Below are positions 7,447 to 15,870 of a stretch of 64,000 nucleotides of DNA, piece after piece (position 1 is the stretch's first letter; each line of letters starts with the position of its first letter). The stretch is taken from positions 558,001 through 622,000 of the forward strand of contig NZ_CP076103.1 of the NCBI RefSeq assembly GCF_018732085.1, read 5' to 3'. This DNA comes from Lysobacter capsici (GTDB lineage: Bacteria > Pseudomonadota > Gammaproteobacteria > Xanthomonadales > Xanthomonadaceae). The translations under genes and the position numbers were made by a program. A model generated the notes under the pieces. The model was given only the letters and a program-made list of their open reading frames with translations. It was not told the origin of the DNA and ran no database searches.

Positions 7447-10341
7447 ATGAAAGCGTCGCGTCGTCATGTCCTGGCGAAAGCCATCCAGTTGTCGTTGTTG
7501 ATCGGCCTGCCGGGCGTCGCCGCCGCGCAGGACGCCGCACCCGCGCGCGAGGCCACCACGCTGGACACCGTCCAGGTCACCGGCACGCGCATCAAGAAAG
7601 CCGAGATCGAAAGCCAGGTCCCGGTGCAGACGCTCACCCGCGAAGACATCGAACGCACCGGCCTGACCTCGATCGGCGACGTGGTGCAGGAACTCACCGG
7701 TTCGGGCTCCTCGTTCAACGGCAAGCGCAACGCCTCGGGCAATGACGGCTTCCCGTCCGACGGCGGCGGCGTCGGCGCGGGCGCGACCACGGTCGACCTG
7801 CGTCACCTGGGTTCCAAGCGCGTGCTGGTGCTGGTCGACGGCATCCGCTGGGTCAACGAATCCTCGGCTTCCGGCGTGGGCTCCTCGACCGACCTCAACA
7901 CGATTCCGCTGGCCATCGTCGAGCGCATCGAAGTGCTCGAGGACGGCGCGTCCTCGCTGTACGGCTCCGACGCGATCGCCGGCGTGGTCAACATCATCAC
8001 CCGGCGCAATTTCGACGGTTTCCAGCTCACCACCAATTTCGGCCAGTACACCAAGGGCGACGGCACCAGCCGCGGCCTCGACTTCGCCTACGGCGGCAGC
8101 AGCGATCGCGCCACCTGGTTCCTCGGCGCCAGCTACACCAAGCAGGACGAAGTCAGTTCGTCCGATCGCGAGCGTTCGCGCTTCCCGGTGCCCGGCACCG
8201 GCTTGGCGCTGGGCAGTTCGCGCGTGCCCGGCGGCCGCATCGCCTTCACCGCGCCGGACGGCCGCAAGTACGACCTGGTCGCCAACGCGGGCCAGAGCAA
8301 TCCGACCTACACGCCCGGCCAGGCGCCGTGCTCGGCCGGCGTGCCGCGCACCGACGGTTTCCATTGCTTCGGTGCCAACGACCCGTTCAACTTCGCGCCG
8401 TTCAACTACGTGCTCTCGCCGTCCGAGCGCAAGGGCGTGTTCGGCCAGTTCCGTTTCGACATCAACGACAAGGTGCGCTGGTACGCGCGCGCCTTGCTCA
8501 ATCGCCGCGATTCGGAAAACCGCGCCGCGCCCGAGCCGATCGACCTGGGCCCCGGCGCCGGCAACGAGTTCGCCGCCAACGTGGTGATCCCGGCCAACCA
8601 TCCGTTCAACCCGTTCGGCGTGCAGCTCGATTCGAGCAACCTGAGCATCCTGCGCCGGCGTCCGAGCGAAGGCGGCCCGCGCCGCTTCGAACAACAGGTC
8701 GACACCTGGTTCGTCGGCACCGGCCTGGAAGGCACCTTCGATGTCGGCGAGCGCGCCTGGTTCTGGGACGCCAACATCGCCAGCAGCCGCAACAAGGCCG
8801 AGCAGACCAACCGCGGCAGCTACAACGCCAAGAACATCGCCATCGCCATGGGCGATCCGGCGATCTGCGCGGCCACGCCGGGTTGCACGCCGTTGAACAT
8901 CTTCGGCTACAACACCATCACCCCGGCGATGCTCAAGTGGATCAGCCCGGTGTTGCACGACAGCAGCGAGAACAAGCTGCAGCAGGCGACGGTCAACCTG
9001 TCCGGCGATCTGTTCGAGATGTGGGCCGGGCCGCTGTCGTTCGCGACCGGTTACGAGTACCGCAAGTACGAAGGCTCGTACCGCCCCGATCCGATCACCG
9101 TGCGCGGCGAGTACAACGGCGTGCCGTCGCTGCCGACCCAGGGCGAGTACGACGTCAACGAAGTTTATGTCGAACTCAACGTGCCGCTGTTCAAGGACTC
9201 CGCGTTCGGCAAGGGCCTGGACCTGAGCCTGGCCGGCCGCTATTCGGATTACTCCACCTTCGGCGGCGAGTTCACCCCGAAGTACGGCCTGCGCTGGCAA
9301 GTGGCCGATGAGTTGCTGCTGCGCGGCACCTACGCGGAAGGTTTCCGCGCGCCGTCGATCGGCGAGCTGTTCGGTTCGCAAAGCCGCGCCGACGTCGGCA
9401 TGGTCGATCCGTGCCTGATCGGCTCCAACGGCGCGCCGCCGACCGGCAACGCCGCCAACTGCGCCGCGCAGGGCGTCAATCCGGGCACGCGCCAGGTCGA
9501 TCCGCAGATCTCGGTGCTGACCGGCGGCAATCCGAACCTGGAGCCGGAGCGTTCGACCAGCTTCTCGCTGGGCTTCGTGTGGTCGCCGTCGATTCTCGAA
9601 GACACCGCGATCGCCAAGCGCGTCGACATCGAAGGCACGTTCTACAGCCACCGCATCGAAGGCGCGATCCAGGCCATCGACCCGCAGACCCAGCTCAACC
9701 TGTGCGTGCAGACGCTGTCGCCGGAATTCTGCGGCGGCATCCAGCGCAATCCGATCACCGACCAGATCGACGGTTTCGCCAACTTCCTGGGCAACCTGAG
9801 CGTCATCAAGACCAACGGCTGGGACATCGACGTGTTCTGGACCCTGCCGGAAACGCGCTTGGGCCAGTTCAAGCTGATCTGGCAGAACACCATCGTGGGC
9901 AACTACGAAGCCGTCGGCGCCGACGGTTCGCTGCAGCCGTTGCAGGTGGGCCGGTTGGTCAGCGATCCGGTGACCCGTTCGATTCCCGAATGGACCTCGA
10001 ACGCGACCCTGGAGTGGAGCTACGGCCGCTGGAACGCTTCGTGGACCGCACGCCACATCAGCCAGCTGGTCGAGGACTGCGGCGACGCCGCCGATTTCGC
10101 GGTGTGCAAGAACGATCCGAAGACCGGCCAGAACCGTCTGGGCGCGACGACCTTCCACGATTTCCAGGTCGGTTATCGCTTCGACGTGCTCAAGGGCTTG
10201 CAGTTGCAGGCGGGCATAAACAACGTGTTCGGCAAGGACCCGCCGGTGTGTCTGGCGTGCAACCTCAACGGCTTCGATGGGTCGACCTACGATCTGCCCG
10301 GTGGCGGTTATTACTACCTGCGCGCGGATCTGCGGTTCTGA
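7447..10341 (+). CDS. TonB-dependent outer-membrane receptor, tandem copy 2
   Basis: This 964-residue receptor is a tandem paralog of the gene at 4057: the signal peptide, plug ('VLVLVDGIRWVN', 'LEDGASSLYGSDAIAGV') and barrel core ('NIFGYNTITPAMLKWISPV', 'FATGYEYRKYEGSY', 'YCGLRWQVAD'-like blocks) are nearly the same and it ends 'YYLRADLRF'. The long loop around residues 240-320 differs strongly from copy 1, which suggests a different or modified ligand. The start at 7447 follows the same purine-rich leader as copy 1. A terminator follows. The pair probably arose by duplication that included the promoter. Confidence 0.93.
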   Translation: MKASRRHVLAKAIQLSLLIGLPGVAAAQDAAPAREATTLDTVQVTGTRIKKAEIESQVPVQTLTREDIERTGLTSIGDVVQELTGSGSSFNGKRNASGNDGFPSDGGGVGAGATTVDLRHLGSKRVLVLVDGIRWVNESSASGVGSSTDLNTIPLAIVERIEVLEDGASSLYGSDAIAGVVNIITRRNFDGFQLTTNFGQYTKGDGTSRGLDFAYGGSSDRATWFLGASYTKQDEVSSSDRERSRFPVPGTGLALGSSRVPGGRIAFTAPDGRKYDLVANAGQSNPTYTPGQAPCSAGVPRTDGFHCFGANDPFNFAPFNYVLSPSERKGVFGQFRFDINDKVRWYARALLNRRDSENRAAPEPIDLGPGAGNEFAANVVIPANHPFNPFGVQLDSSNLSILRRRPSEGGPRRFEQQVDTWFVGTGLEGTFDVGERAWFWDANIASSRNKAEQTNRGSYNAKNIAIAMGDPAICAATPGCTPLNIFGYNTITPAMLKWISPVLHDSSENKLQQATVNLSGDLFEMWAGPLSFATGYEYRKYEGSYRPDPITVRGEYNGVPSLPTQGEYDVNEVYVELNVPLFKDSAFGKGLDLSLAGRYSDYSTFGGEFTPKYGLRWQVADELLLRGTYAEGFRAPSIGELFGSQSRADVGMVDPCLIGSNGAPPTGNAANCAAQGVNPGTRQVDPQISVLTGGNPNLEPERSTSFSLGFVWSPSILEDTAIAKRVDIEGTFYSHRIEGAIQAIDPQTQLNLCVQTLSPEFCGGIQRNPITDQIDGFANFLGNLSVIKTNGWDIDVFWTLPETRLGQFKLIWQNTIVGNYEAVGADGSLQPLQVGRLVSDPVTRSIPEWTSNATLEWSYGRWNASWTARHISQLVEDCGDAADFAVCKNDPKTGQNRLGATTFHDFQVGYRFDVLKGLQLQAGINNVFGKDPPVCLACNLNGFDGSTYDLPGGGYYYLRADLRF

Positions 10342-10362
10342 TCGCAGCGGCGGCGTTTATAG

Positions 10363-10390
10363 CCGCGGCCGTTGATCGGCCGCGGTTTTT
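10363..10390 (+). terminator. Intrinsic terminator of second receptor
   Basis: The 9-bp perfect stem CCGCGGCCG / CGGCCGCGG with loop TTGAT is followed by five T residues, 22 bp after the stop codon. Confidence 0.9.
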
Positions 10391-10401
10391 CGGTCAAAGC
10401 A

Positions 10402-10427
10402 ACGGCCGGTGGTTCGCCACCGGCCGT
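10402..10427 (+). terminator. Second hairpin after receptor 2, backup terminator candidate
   Basis: ACGGCCGGTGG-TTCG-CCACCGGCCGT is a perfect 11-bp stem with a stable TTCG tetraloop, followed by only short T runs. It resembles the terminator stem after copy 1 (CGGCCGGT), so it may be the ancestral terminator that was duplicated with the receptor gene. Confidence 0.55.
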
Positions 10428-10666
10428 TTGCGTTTGCGCACACCGGTAAGTTCACGCTCGCGCGGCGCTTACGAGCGCCCCTGTAGGAGCGGCGCGAGCC
10501 GCGACCACCCGAAGAGGTTGGATACCACCAGGCCAACCGACGCGATGACACGCCAGGCGTCGGCGATAAGTGCCCGGTGTTTACGGGCTTGGGGTGTTTC
10601 GCTTACGAACACCTCTTCGGGGGGGCGCGGCTCGCGCCGCTCCTGCAGCCGGATACCCACGCCCGA

Positions 10667-11404
10667 TCAACCGTCCGTTCGCGTCCCCGCATGCCGCAAT
10701 ACCTCCAACACTGCATCCGGATCGCAGGCATACAAACCCGCGCCCCACGCCGCGTTCTGCTCGACGCAGGCCCAGTCGCCGCCGTCGATGAGGCCCGCGT
10801 CGATCACGCAGGCGCGCGGCAGGTCCACGCGCGCATCGGCGAGCAGGCGGCCGATGAACTCGCGCAGCCCTGCGTCTTCCTCGCGCGTGCTTGCGAACCC
10901 GCTGTCGCGCGCGAGTTCGCCGTTGCGCGAATACAACGAATACGTGCGCAGCTCGCGATCGAGCACGAAGCAGCGGAATTCGCAGCGCCAGCGCACGACC
11001 TGCGACACCAGCACCGGCATGTCCTCGTCGTAACCCTGCGGCAACTCGGCGCCGGTGTAGACCTGGGCCGGAAAGCTCTTGTCGTTCGGCGGCTTGATGA
11101 AGGCCGCTACGGTGCCGGCGCGCTCGGCGCCAAGGGTGCTGAGCCGGATATCGCGCAGGCGGTACTCGTTCGGCAGCCGCACCAGCCAGTCTTCCGGCGG
11201 ATTCGACAGGACCAGGCCGAGCTGTTCGCTGATCGACGGCCCGAACAGTGCTTCGCCATAGAACACCGGATCGGCCAGCGCGCGCAGATGCTCGGGCACG
11301 CGCCAGCCGGGCAGGCGCTCGACGCTCCAGCCCTGGCGAGCGGCGGCTTTCCACAGCGCCTGCGAGTCTTCGCTGTGGCGAGGGGTGAGGATCAGGGTGG
11401 GCAT
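10667..11404 (-). CDS. ATP-grasp domain protein (R2K-like clade)
   Basis: The 245-residue protein begins MPTLILTPRHSEDSQALW. The body has features of small ATP-grasp enzymes of the R2K group: 'AAFIKPPNDKSFPAQVY' (phosphate/adenine-contacting strand with Lys), 'VRWRCEFRCFVLDRE', and the metal-binding end 'GDWACVEQNAAWGAGLY'. Such enzymes join a carboxylate to an amine with ATP; the substrates here are unknown. The ATG at 11404 is taken because longer reading merely translates upstream repeat DNA (six TCGGGAA units). It stands alone between two repeat-filled gaps. Confidence 0.72.
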   Translation of the reverse strand: MPTLILTPRHSEDSQALWKAAARQGWSVERLPGWRVPEHLRALADPVFYGEALFGPSISEQLGLVLSNPPEDWLVRLPNEYRLRDIRLSTLGAERAGTVAAFIKPPNDKSFPAQVYTGAELPQGYDEDMPVLVSQVVRWRCEFRCFVLDRELRTYSLYSRNGELARDSGFASTREEDAGLREFIGRLLADARVDLPRACVIDAGLIDGGDWACVEQNAAWGAGLYACDPDAVLEVLRHAGTRTDG

Positions 11405-11838
11405 GGGGTTCTCGGGAATCGGGAATCGGGAATCGGGAATCGGGAATCGGGAAGGGGACGAACAGCCTTTGCTTTCCCCCCTTTGAAAAAGGGGGGCAGG
11501 GGGGATTTGCTTTTGCTTTTGTTTTTGCTTTTGAAGTTGCCGCTTTAATTTCGCGCCACGACGGATAAGAGCAAAAGCAAATCCCCCCTGCCCCCCTTTT
11601 TCAAAGGGGGGAAAAGCAGGAGCAGGGCGAAAGCGATGCAGTTGGCGCGCGACAAACACTATCGCGAAGTCGCGACGTCAGCGGAGAAGCGGCCTGCGCA
11701 CAAGATCGCGATCAACGCACTCGAACGCCCAATGCATACCCGCCCGCGCCGCGAACCCACCGCGCCTGGCTTCAATTCGTTCAATACCGAACAAACGCAT
11801 CCACGCGCGCGCATCCATCTCACCCACGCGCGCCCACC
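11405..11838. repeat. Repeat-filled gap: TCGGGAA array and inverted C-rich palindromes
   Basis: This 434-bp gap holds six perfect copies of the 7-mer TCGGGAA (11412-11453) directly upstream of the ATP-grasp start, then two copies of the C6/G6 palindrome element in opposite orientation (11470-11520 and 11570-11620) with GCTTTTGCTTTTGTTTTTGC between them. The remainder to 11838 has lower GC and no supportable gene. Confidence 0.8.
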
Positions 11839-12597
11839 TCAACGCAACGCGTGATCCGGCACATCCAGATCCAGCGACAACGCCAGATGGTCCGACAACG
11901 CCGCGGGCACCGCGCGCGCGCCGGCGAAGCTCAGGCCGTCGCCGAGCAGGATATGGTCGATCGCGCGCTGCGGACGCCAGCTCGGGAAGGTCGGAAACAC
12001 TTCGTTCGGCGGTTGCAGGCGGGTGTTGCGGAACAAGGTCTGCATCTCGGGGCGATCGGCCGAGCAGTTGAAGTCGCCCATCAGCACCGCGTGCGGATGG
12101 TCGTGCAGCAGTTCGGCGATGAAGGCCAGCTGCGAGGCGCGCGAACCGGCGCCGAGCGAGAGATGGGCGACGGCGATGGTCAAACCATCGTCGTCGCTGC
12201 CGTAGTGCGCGATCAGCACGCCGCGGCCGGAGATGCGGCCGGGCAGGGGATGGTCGACGACCTCGCGCGGTTCCAGCTTGCTCAACAGCCCGTTGGCGCT
12301 GGAGGCGACGTTGCCCACGCGGCGATTGGGCTGGTGGCTCCAGTAATCGAAGCCGGCGCGCTGGGCCAGGTAGTGCGTCTGGTTGGTGAAACCCGAGCGC
12401 AGGCTGCCCGGATCGCTTTCGTTGAGGCCGACGATGTCGTGCTCGCCGGCCAGTTGGGCGATGGTATCGAGGCTGCCGCGCTTGTTGCCGGCGGGCAGCA
12501 CGTGCGACCAGCTGCGCGTGGCGTAATCGCTGTAGCGACGCGTGCTGGAGCCGGCCTGGATGTTCGCGCTGAGCAGGCGCAGCCGGCGTGTGGTCAT
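11839..12597 (-). CDS. Endonuclease/exonuclease/phosphatase (EEP) family protein
   Basis: The 252-residue protein shows the EEP fold motifs in order: 'LLSANIQAG' (N-terminal Asn), 'IVGLNES' (metal-binding Glu), 'VAHLSLG' (His), 'AVLMGDFNCSAD' (Asp/Asn) and C-terminal 'IDHILLG...SDHLAL' (Asp/His). These are metal-dependent phosphodiesterases that act on nucleic acids or phospho-ester small molecules. No signal peptide is evident. It sits just after the two dsbA genes on the same strand, an arrangement also found in Pseudomonas where an EEP gene follows dsbA. The specific substrate is unknown. Confidence 0.88.
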   Translation of the reverse strand: MTTRRLRLLSANIQAGSSTRRYSDYATRSWSHVLPAGNKRGSLDTIAQLAGEHDIVGLNESDPGSLRSGFTNQTHYLAQRAGFDYWSHQPNRRVGNVASSANGLLSKLEPREVVDHPLPGRISGRGVLIAHYGSDDDGLTIAVAHLSLGAGSRASQLAFIAELLHDHPHAVLMGDFNCSADRPEMQTLFRNTRLQPPNEVFPTFPSWRPQRAIDHILLGDGLSFAGARAVPAALSDHLALSLDLDVPDHALR

Positions 12598-12622
12598 GCT
12601 CGAATCGTTCCCTGCGGGCCGA

Positions 12623-13477
12623 TTACGGCTTCGGCGCGGCGGCGGCCGGAGCGGCCGCGGCGGGCGCGCTGGCCTGCAGCGCGGCGCGTTCCTGCGCGAC
12701 CAGGTGGTCGGTGATGCGCAGCATGTCGTCGAAGCTCTTGCCCTTGACCAGGAACTTGCCGTTGACCACCAGCGACGGGCTGGAGCTCACGCCCGAGCGC
12801 TGCATGAACTGTTCGGCGCGCTTGCCCTTGGCGTTGATCGCGAAGCTGTTCATCGTGCCGATGAAGTCGGCCGCCTTGACGCCGTACTTGGCGTAGAACG
12901 CGCCGATCTGCTCGTCGGTGATGGTCTGGTAGTTGAGCGATTGGTCGATGTGGATGGCGCGGAACATCGCTTCGTGGGTCTTCTCGACCAGGCTCAGGGT
13001 CTGGGCGGCGTAGAAGGCCTTCTGGAACGGGATCGGGTTGCCGCCGAAGGGGCCGGCGATCGGGGTGAACTTCACGTCCGCGGTCTGCTTCTTGCGCCAG
13101 TCGAGCAGCACCGGCTCGAACTGCGCGCAGTGCGGGCAGGTGTAGCTGAAGATCTCGGCGACTTCGATCTTGCCCGGGACCGGGTCGAAGGCCTGGCCGC
13201 CGGGGATTTCTTCGTAATCGGTGCCGACGGTCGGTGCCGGGCCGGCCGGCGGGGTCGCGACTGCGGCCGGCTGGATCGCAGGTTCGGCGGGGGCCGGCGC
13301 GGTTTCGGCCGGCGCCGGGGTGGCGCCCTCGGCGGCCGGGGTGGCGGCGGCTTCGGTCGCGGCCGGCGTGGCGGCGGACTCGGCCGGCGCGGTTTCGGTC
13401 TTGTTGCAGGCGGCCAGCGCGAACAGCGCGGTCAGCACCAGCGGAAAGCGGGACAACGAGGCCATACGCGAATTCAT
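12623..13477 (-). CDS. DsbA-like thiol:disulfide oxidoreductase, probable lipoprotein
   Basis: The ATG at 13477 has GGAGA upstream and gives a 284-residue protein with a lipobox (LFALAAC, Cys24), an Ala/Pro/Glu-rich linker of about 70 residues, then a DsbA thioredoxin fold: 'EIFSYTCPHCAQFEP' contains the CPHC redox centre and 'SSSPSLVVNGKF' the cis-Pro loop. It probably introduces disulfides at the periplasmic face, tethered to a membrane. It lies next to a second, soluble DsbA on the same strand, separated by a long hairpin. A longer upstream reading is rejected since it has no RBS and would destroy the signal peptide. Confidence 0.9.
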   Translation of the reverse strand: MNSRMASLSRFPLVLTALFALAACNKTETAPAESAATPAATEAAATPAAEGATPAPAETAPAPAEPAIQPAAVATPPAGPAPTVGTDYEEIPGGQAFDPVPGKIEVAEIFSYTCPHCAQFEPVLLDWRKKQTADVKFTPIAGPFGGNPIPFQKAFYAAQTLSLVEKTHEAMFRAIHIDQSLNYQTITDEQIGAFYAKYGVKAADFIGTMNSFAINAKGKRAEQFMQRSGVSSSPSLVVNGKFLVKGKSFDDMLRITDHLVAQERAALQASAPAAAAPAAAAPKP

Positions 13478-13604
13478 CGGGAATCTCCGCAAACGATCAA
13501 AGAAAGCGAGGGCCTCGGGGCGTTGAACGCCGAACGCGAAGCCGACAAGGGCGGCGGCCAGCATAGCGGCCGCGGGACTGAACGTGGAGTGTAGGTTGGA
13601 GCCG

Positions 13605-13698
13605 GGAATCGGGAATGGGGAATGGGGAATCGGAAGATCAAGAGCCCGTGTCGTCGCTGTTGATCTTCCGATTCCCCATTCCCGATTCCCGATTCCCA
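13605..13698. repeat. 38-bp inverted repeat (GGGAATC family) between dsbA genes
   Basis: The arms 13605-13642 and 13661-13698 are reverse complements over 38 bp with one mismatch, around an 18-nt loop. They are built of GGGAATC/GGGAATG units ending in GGAAGATCAA. In the leftward dsbA transcript this would form a very stable hairpin between the two cistrons. Related units occur at 11412-11453 and 28717-28800. Confidence 0.92.
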
Positions 13699-13711
13699 GC
13701 CGTCAAGCGCC

Positions 13712-14371
13712 TCAGCGCTTGGCGGCAGCACGTTCCTTGGCGATCAGCCCATCGGCCACGCGCAGCATGTCGTCGAAACCCTTCTGGGTGATGATCCGGT
13801 ACTTGCCGGCGACCACCATCGACGGGGTGCTGTCGACTTCGCTGGCCATGATGAAGGTCTTGGCGCGGTCCATGGCCTTGGCGGTGGCCGGGCCGTTCAT
13901 GGCCGCGGCGAAGGCGATCGGATCGGCGCCGAACTTGGCGTAGAACGCGGCGATCTCGGCCGGCGAGGCGTTCTGGATCGGCAGGCTGCGCTCTTCGTGC
14001 AGGGCCTTGAACACGGCCTCGTGGGTCTTGGGCACCAGCTTGAGCGCCTGCGCGGTGTAGAAGGCCTGCGCGTAGGGATTCCAATAGCCGCCGAACGGGG
14101 CGGCCAGCGGCACGAAATTCACGTCGCTCGGCAGCTTGGCCTTCCAGGCCGCGACCTGCGGTTCGAAATGGGCGCAGTGCGGGCAGGTGTAGCCGAACAC
14201 TTCGACCACCTCGATCTTGCCCTTGACCGGCGCGAACGGCTTGCCGCCCTCGATCTCGACGTAATCCACGCCCACGACGGGCGCGGCGCTCGCGGCGGCG
14301 GCCTTGGGCGCGGCGGAAGCGGCGAAGGGGAGCACGGCGAGCAGCAGCAGGGTGGCCAGGCGCAGGTTCAT
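13712..14371 (-). CDS. dsbA: Periplasmic thiol:disulfide interchange protein DsbA
   Basis: The 219-residue protein has a cleavable signal peptide (MNLRLATLLLLAVLPFAASA) and a DsbA domain with CPHC in 'EVFGYTCPHCAHFEP' and the cis-Pro loop 'VDSTPSMVVAGKY'. It oxidises cysteines in exported proteins and would be re-oxidised by DsbB (not in this window). It is close in length to E. coli DsbA. It precedes the lipoprotein DsbA paralog on the same strand; both share 'KFYAKFGA'-like helical inserts, so they are duplicates with different localisation. Upstream is a 430-bp gap with a terminator-like hairpin. Confidence 0.93.
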   Translation of the reverse strand: MNLRLATLLLLAVLPFAASAAPKAAAASAAPVVGVDYVEIEGGKPFAPVKGKIEVVEVFGYTCPHCAHFEPQVAAWKAKLPSDVNFVPLAAPFGGYWNPYAQAFYTAQALKLVPKTHEAVFKALHEERSLPIQNASPAEIAAFYAKFGADPIAFAAAMNGPATAKAMDRAKTFIMASEVDSTPSMVVAGKYRIITQKGFDDMLRVADGLIAKERAAAKR

Positions 14372-14438
14372 CGGTAGGTCTCGTCGGTGGGGATGGCCGG
14401 CGCGCGGCGAACGGGGTTCGCGCTGGGCCGGGGAACAT

Positions 14439-14472
14439 AAAAAACGCCGGCGCCAAGGATAACGGCCGGCGT
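14439..14472 (-). terminator. Orphan terminator-like hairpin upstream of dsbA
   Basis: On the reverse strand ACGCCGGC...GCCGGCGT forms an 8-bp stem with a 13-nt loop, followed by six T residues (14444 down to 14439). It faces the same way as dsbA and lies in its upstream region, where no upstream reading frame needs it. It may end a small RNA, attenuate dsbA, or be a second stop for the cytochrome c4 transcript. Confidence 0.6.
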
Positions 14473-14736
14473 GCAGAACCAAGAGTATGCAGTGAGATCA
14501 AAGCAGGGCGGGGAAGTTCCCGATCACTCAGGCGGTGATGGCCGTCACTTTATGAGGGCCGATCGCGATCCCGGCCCAGGGGTGAGAGCCGCGCACCGCG
14601 CCGATCTCCTGCGCTCACAAGCCGCGACCCTGGCCCTCGACCACATCGTCGCGCCAGCCTCGCGGGCGGGGCCGATCGCCGAAGCGAGCGCCGGGATCGT
14701 GGCCGAAGCGTTGCGCCTGGCGCCTTCGCCGGCAAC

Positions 14737-14766
14737 AAAAACGCCGGCCTGTTGCCAGGCCGGCGT
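14737..14766 (-). terminator. Intrinsic terminator of cytochrome c4 gene
   Basis: On the reverse strand ACGCCGGCCT and AGGCCGGCGT pair perfectly over 10 bp around GGCAAC and are followed by TTTTTG. It lies 35 bp after the cytochrome c4 stop. Confidence 0.9.
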
Positions 14767-14801
14767 CCGGGTATTGCCTTGACGCGCTGAACGCTCGGCG
14801 A

Positions 14802-15674
14802 TCAGCCCTTGGCGGGCTGGGCCGGCGCGGCCGGAGCGGTCGCCGGCGCAGCGGCCGGAGCCGCGGCGGGCGCCGGAGCCGGTGCGGCCGCCGGCTTGGC
14901 CGCCGGGGCGTCGGCCGCGGCGACGTCGTCGGCGCGTTCGTGCAGGCCCTGCAGGTAGCTCGACAGCGAACCGATCTCTTCGTCGGTCAGCGACTTAGCC
15001 ACGCTGGCCATGATGTTGAACAGATGCGGGTCCTTCTGGGTGCTGGTCCCGGCGCGGTATTCTTCCAGGCGACGCTTGGAGTAGGCCGCCTGCTGGCCGG
15101 CGAGGTGCGGGTAGGCCGGGCCGGGGTTGCCGGCGCCGCCCGGGCCGTGGCAGGCCATGCAGGCCGGGATGCCGCGGGCCTTGTCGCCGCTGCGGAACAG
15201 GTCTTCGCCGATCTGGTAGAACTTCTTGTCCTTGTTCGGACCCGAGGCCACAACCGTGTCGTCGGCGACGCCGGCGCCGGACTTCTGGGTCGCGAAGTAG
15301 GCGCCCAGGTCGCGCGCGTCCTGCTCGCTGAGCGCGTCGGCGAAGGGCTTCATCGCCGCGGCCATGCCGGTATTGCGCTCGCCGGTCTTGAACAGGGCGA
15401 TCTGGTGGGCGATGTAGCGCTCGCTCTGGCCGGCCAGGCGCGGGTACTGCGGGTCGGTCGGGTTGCCGTCGAGACCGTGGCAGGCCGCGCAGGTGCCCGC
15501 CTTGGTCGCGCCGGCCTTGACGTCGCCCCAGGTGGCCTTCGGGCCGCCGTTGAGCGGCGCGGTCTGGACCGGCTCCTTGTCGGGAATCGGGGTGACCGTG
15601 GTCTGGGCGAACGCAACGGCGGCGACCGCGAAGGCGGCGAGGCCGACGAGGCTCAGGACGCGGGCTTGGCTCAT
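14802..15674 (-). CDS. Cytochrome c4-like di-haem protein
   Basis: The 290-residue protein has a signal peptide (MSQARVLSLVGLAAFAVAAVAFAQ) and two c-type haem sites, CAACH at residues 62-66 and CMACH at 172-176, in two homologous halves, each with a downstream Met-containing loop ('MAAAMKPFADALSEQD', 'FNIMASVAKSLTDEE'). This is the cytochrome c4 architecture, a periplasmic electron carrier to terminal oxidases. A 45-residue Ala/Pro tail extends the C-terminus beyond the usual length. The start at 15674 has GGAG upstream. It diverges from engB, the same neighbourhood as in Pseudomonas. Confidence 0.93.
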   Translation of the reverse strand: MSQARVLSLVGLAAFAVAAVAFAQTTVTPIPDKEPVQTAPLNGGPKATWGDVKAGATKAGTCAACHGLDGNPTDPQYPRLAGQSERYIAHQIALFKTGERNTGMAAAMKPFADALSEQDARDLGAYFATQKSGAGVADDTVVASGPNKDKKFYQIGEDLFRSGDKARGIPACMACHGPGGAGNPGPAYPHLAGQQAAYSKRRLEEYRAGTSTQKDPHLFNIMASVAKSLTDEEIGSLSSYLQGLHERADDVAAADAPAAKPAAAPAPAPAAAPAAAPATAPAAPAQPAKG

Positions 15675-15870
15675 GTAGCTGGGCTCCGAACTACTCGTTG
15701 CTTCAGGGCTGGCTTGCTGCTGAAGAGGCTGGCTGAAAGGCGGTACGGGGCGGCTGGGCCGACACCGGAACCTCGGAATTATCTTCGCCGGCCGTGATCG
15801 GGTCAACGCGGGTTCACCCGGATGTGACCGGAAGGGCAAGTATTCCGGTGCGCCGTGCGATCCTACCCGC

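Larger units (their letters stand above)
10342..10666. repeat. Terminators plus REP-like inverted pair
   Basis: After the receptor terminators, this gap contains a REP-type element in two inverted arms: 10481-10520 (begins CTGTAGGAGCGGCGCGAGCC) and 10608-10650 (its reverse complement with a few changes). The arms extend through CCCGAAGAGGT, so about 40 bp can pair around an 88-bp loop. The same core occurs in the array at 39964-40557 and at 62350-62422. Confidence 0.8.
14372..14801. other. Gap between cytochrome c4 and dsbA with two leftward terminators
   Basis: No protein gene is supportable in these 430 bp. Two leftward hairpins with T-tracts are present, one ending the cytochrome c4 transcript and one (14439-14472) only about 70 bp before dsbA. 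The roughly 260 bp between them have no coding pattern and could hold the dsbA promoter and possibly a short RNA. Confidence 0.6.

Noticed and set aside
11405..11659. N-terminal extension of the ATP-grasp protein
   Set aside because: It translates TCGGGAA and C/G palindrome repeats and lacks an RBS.
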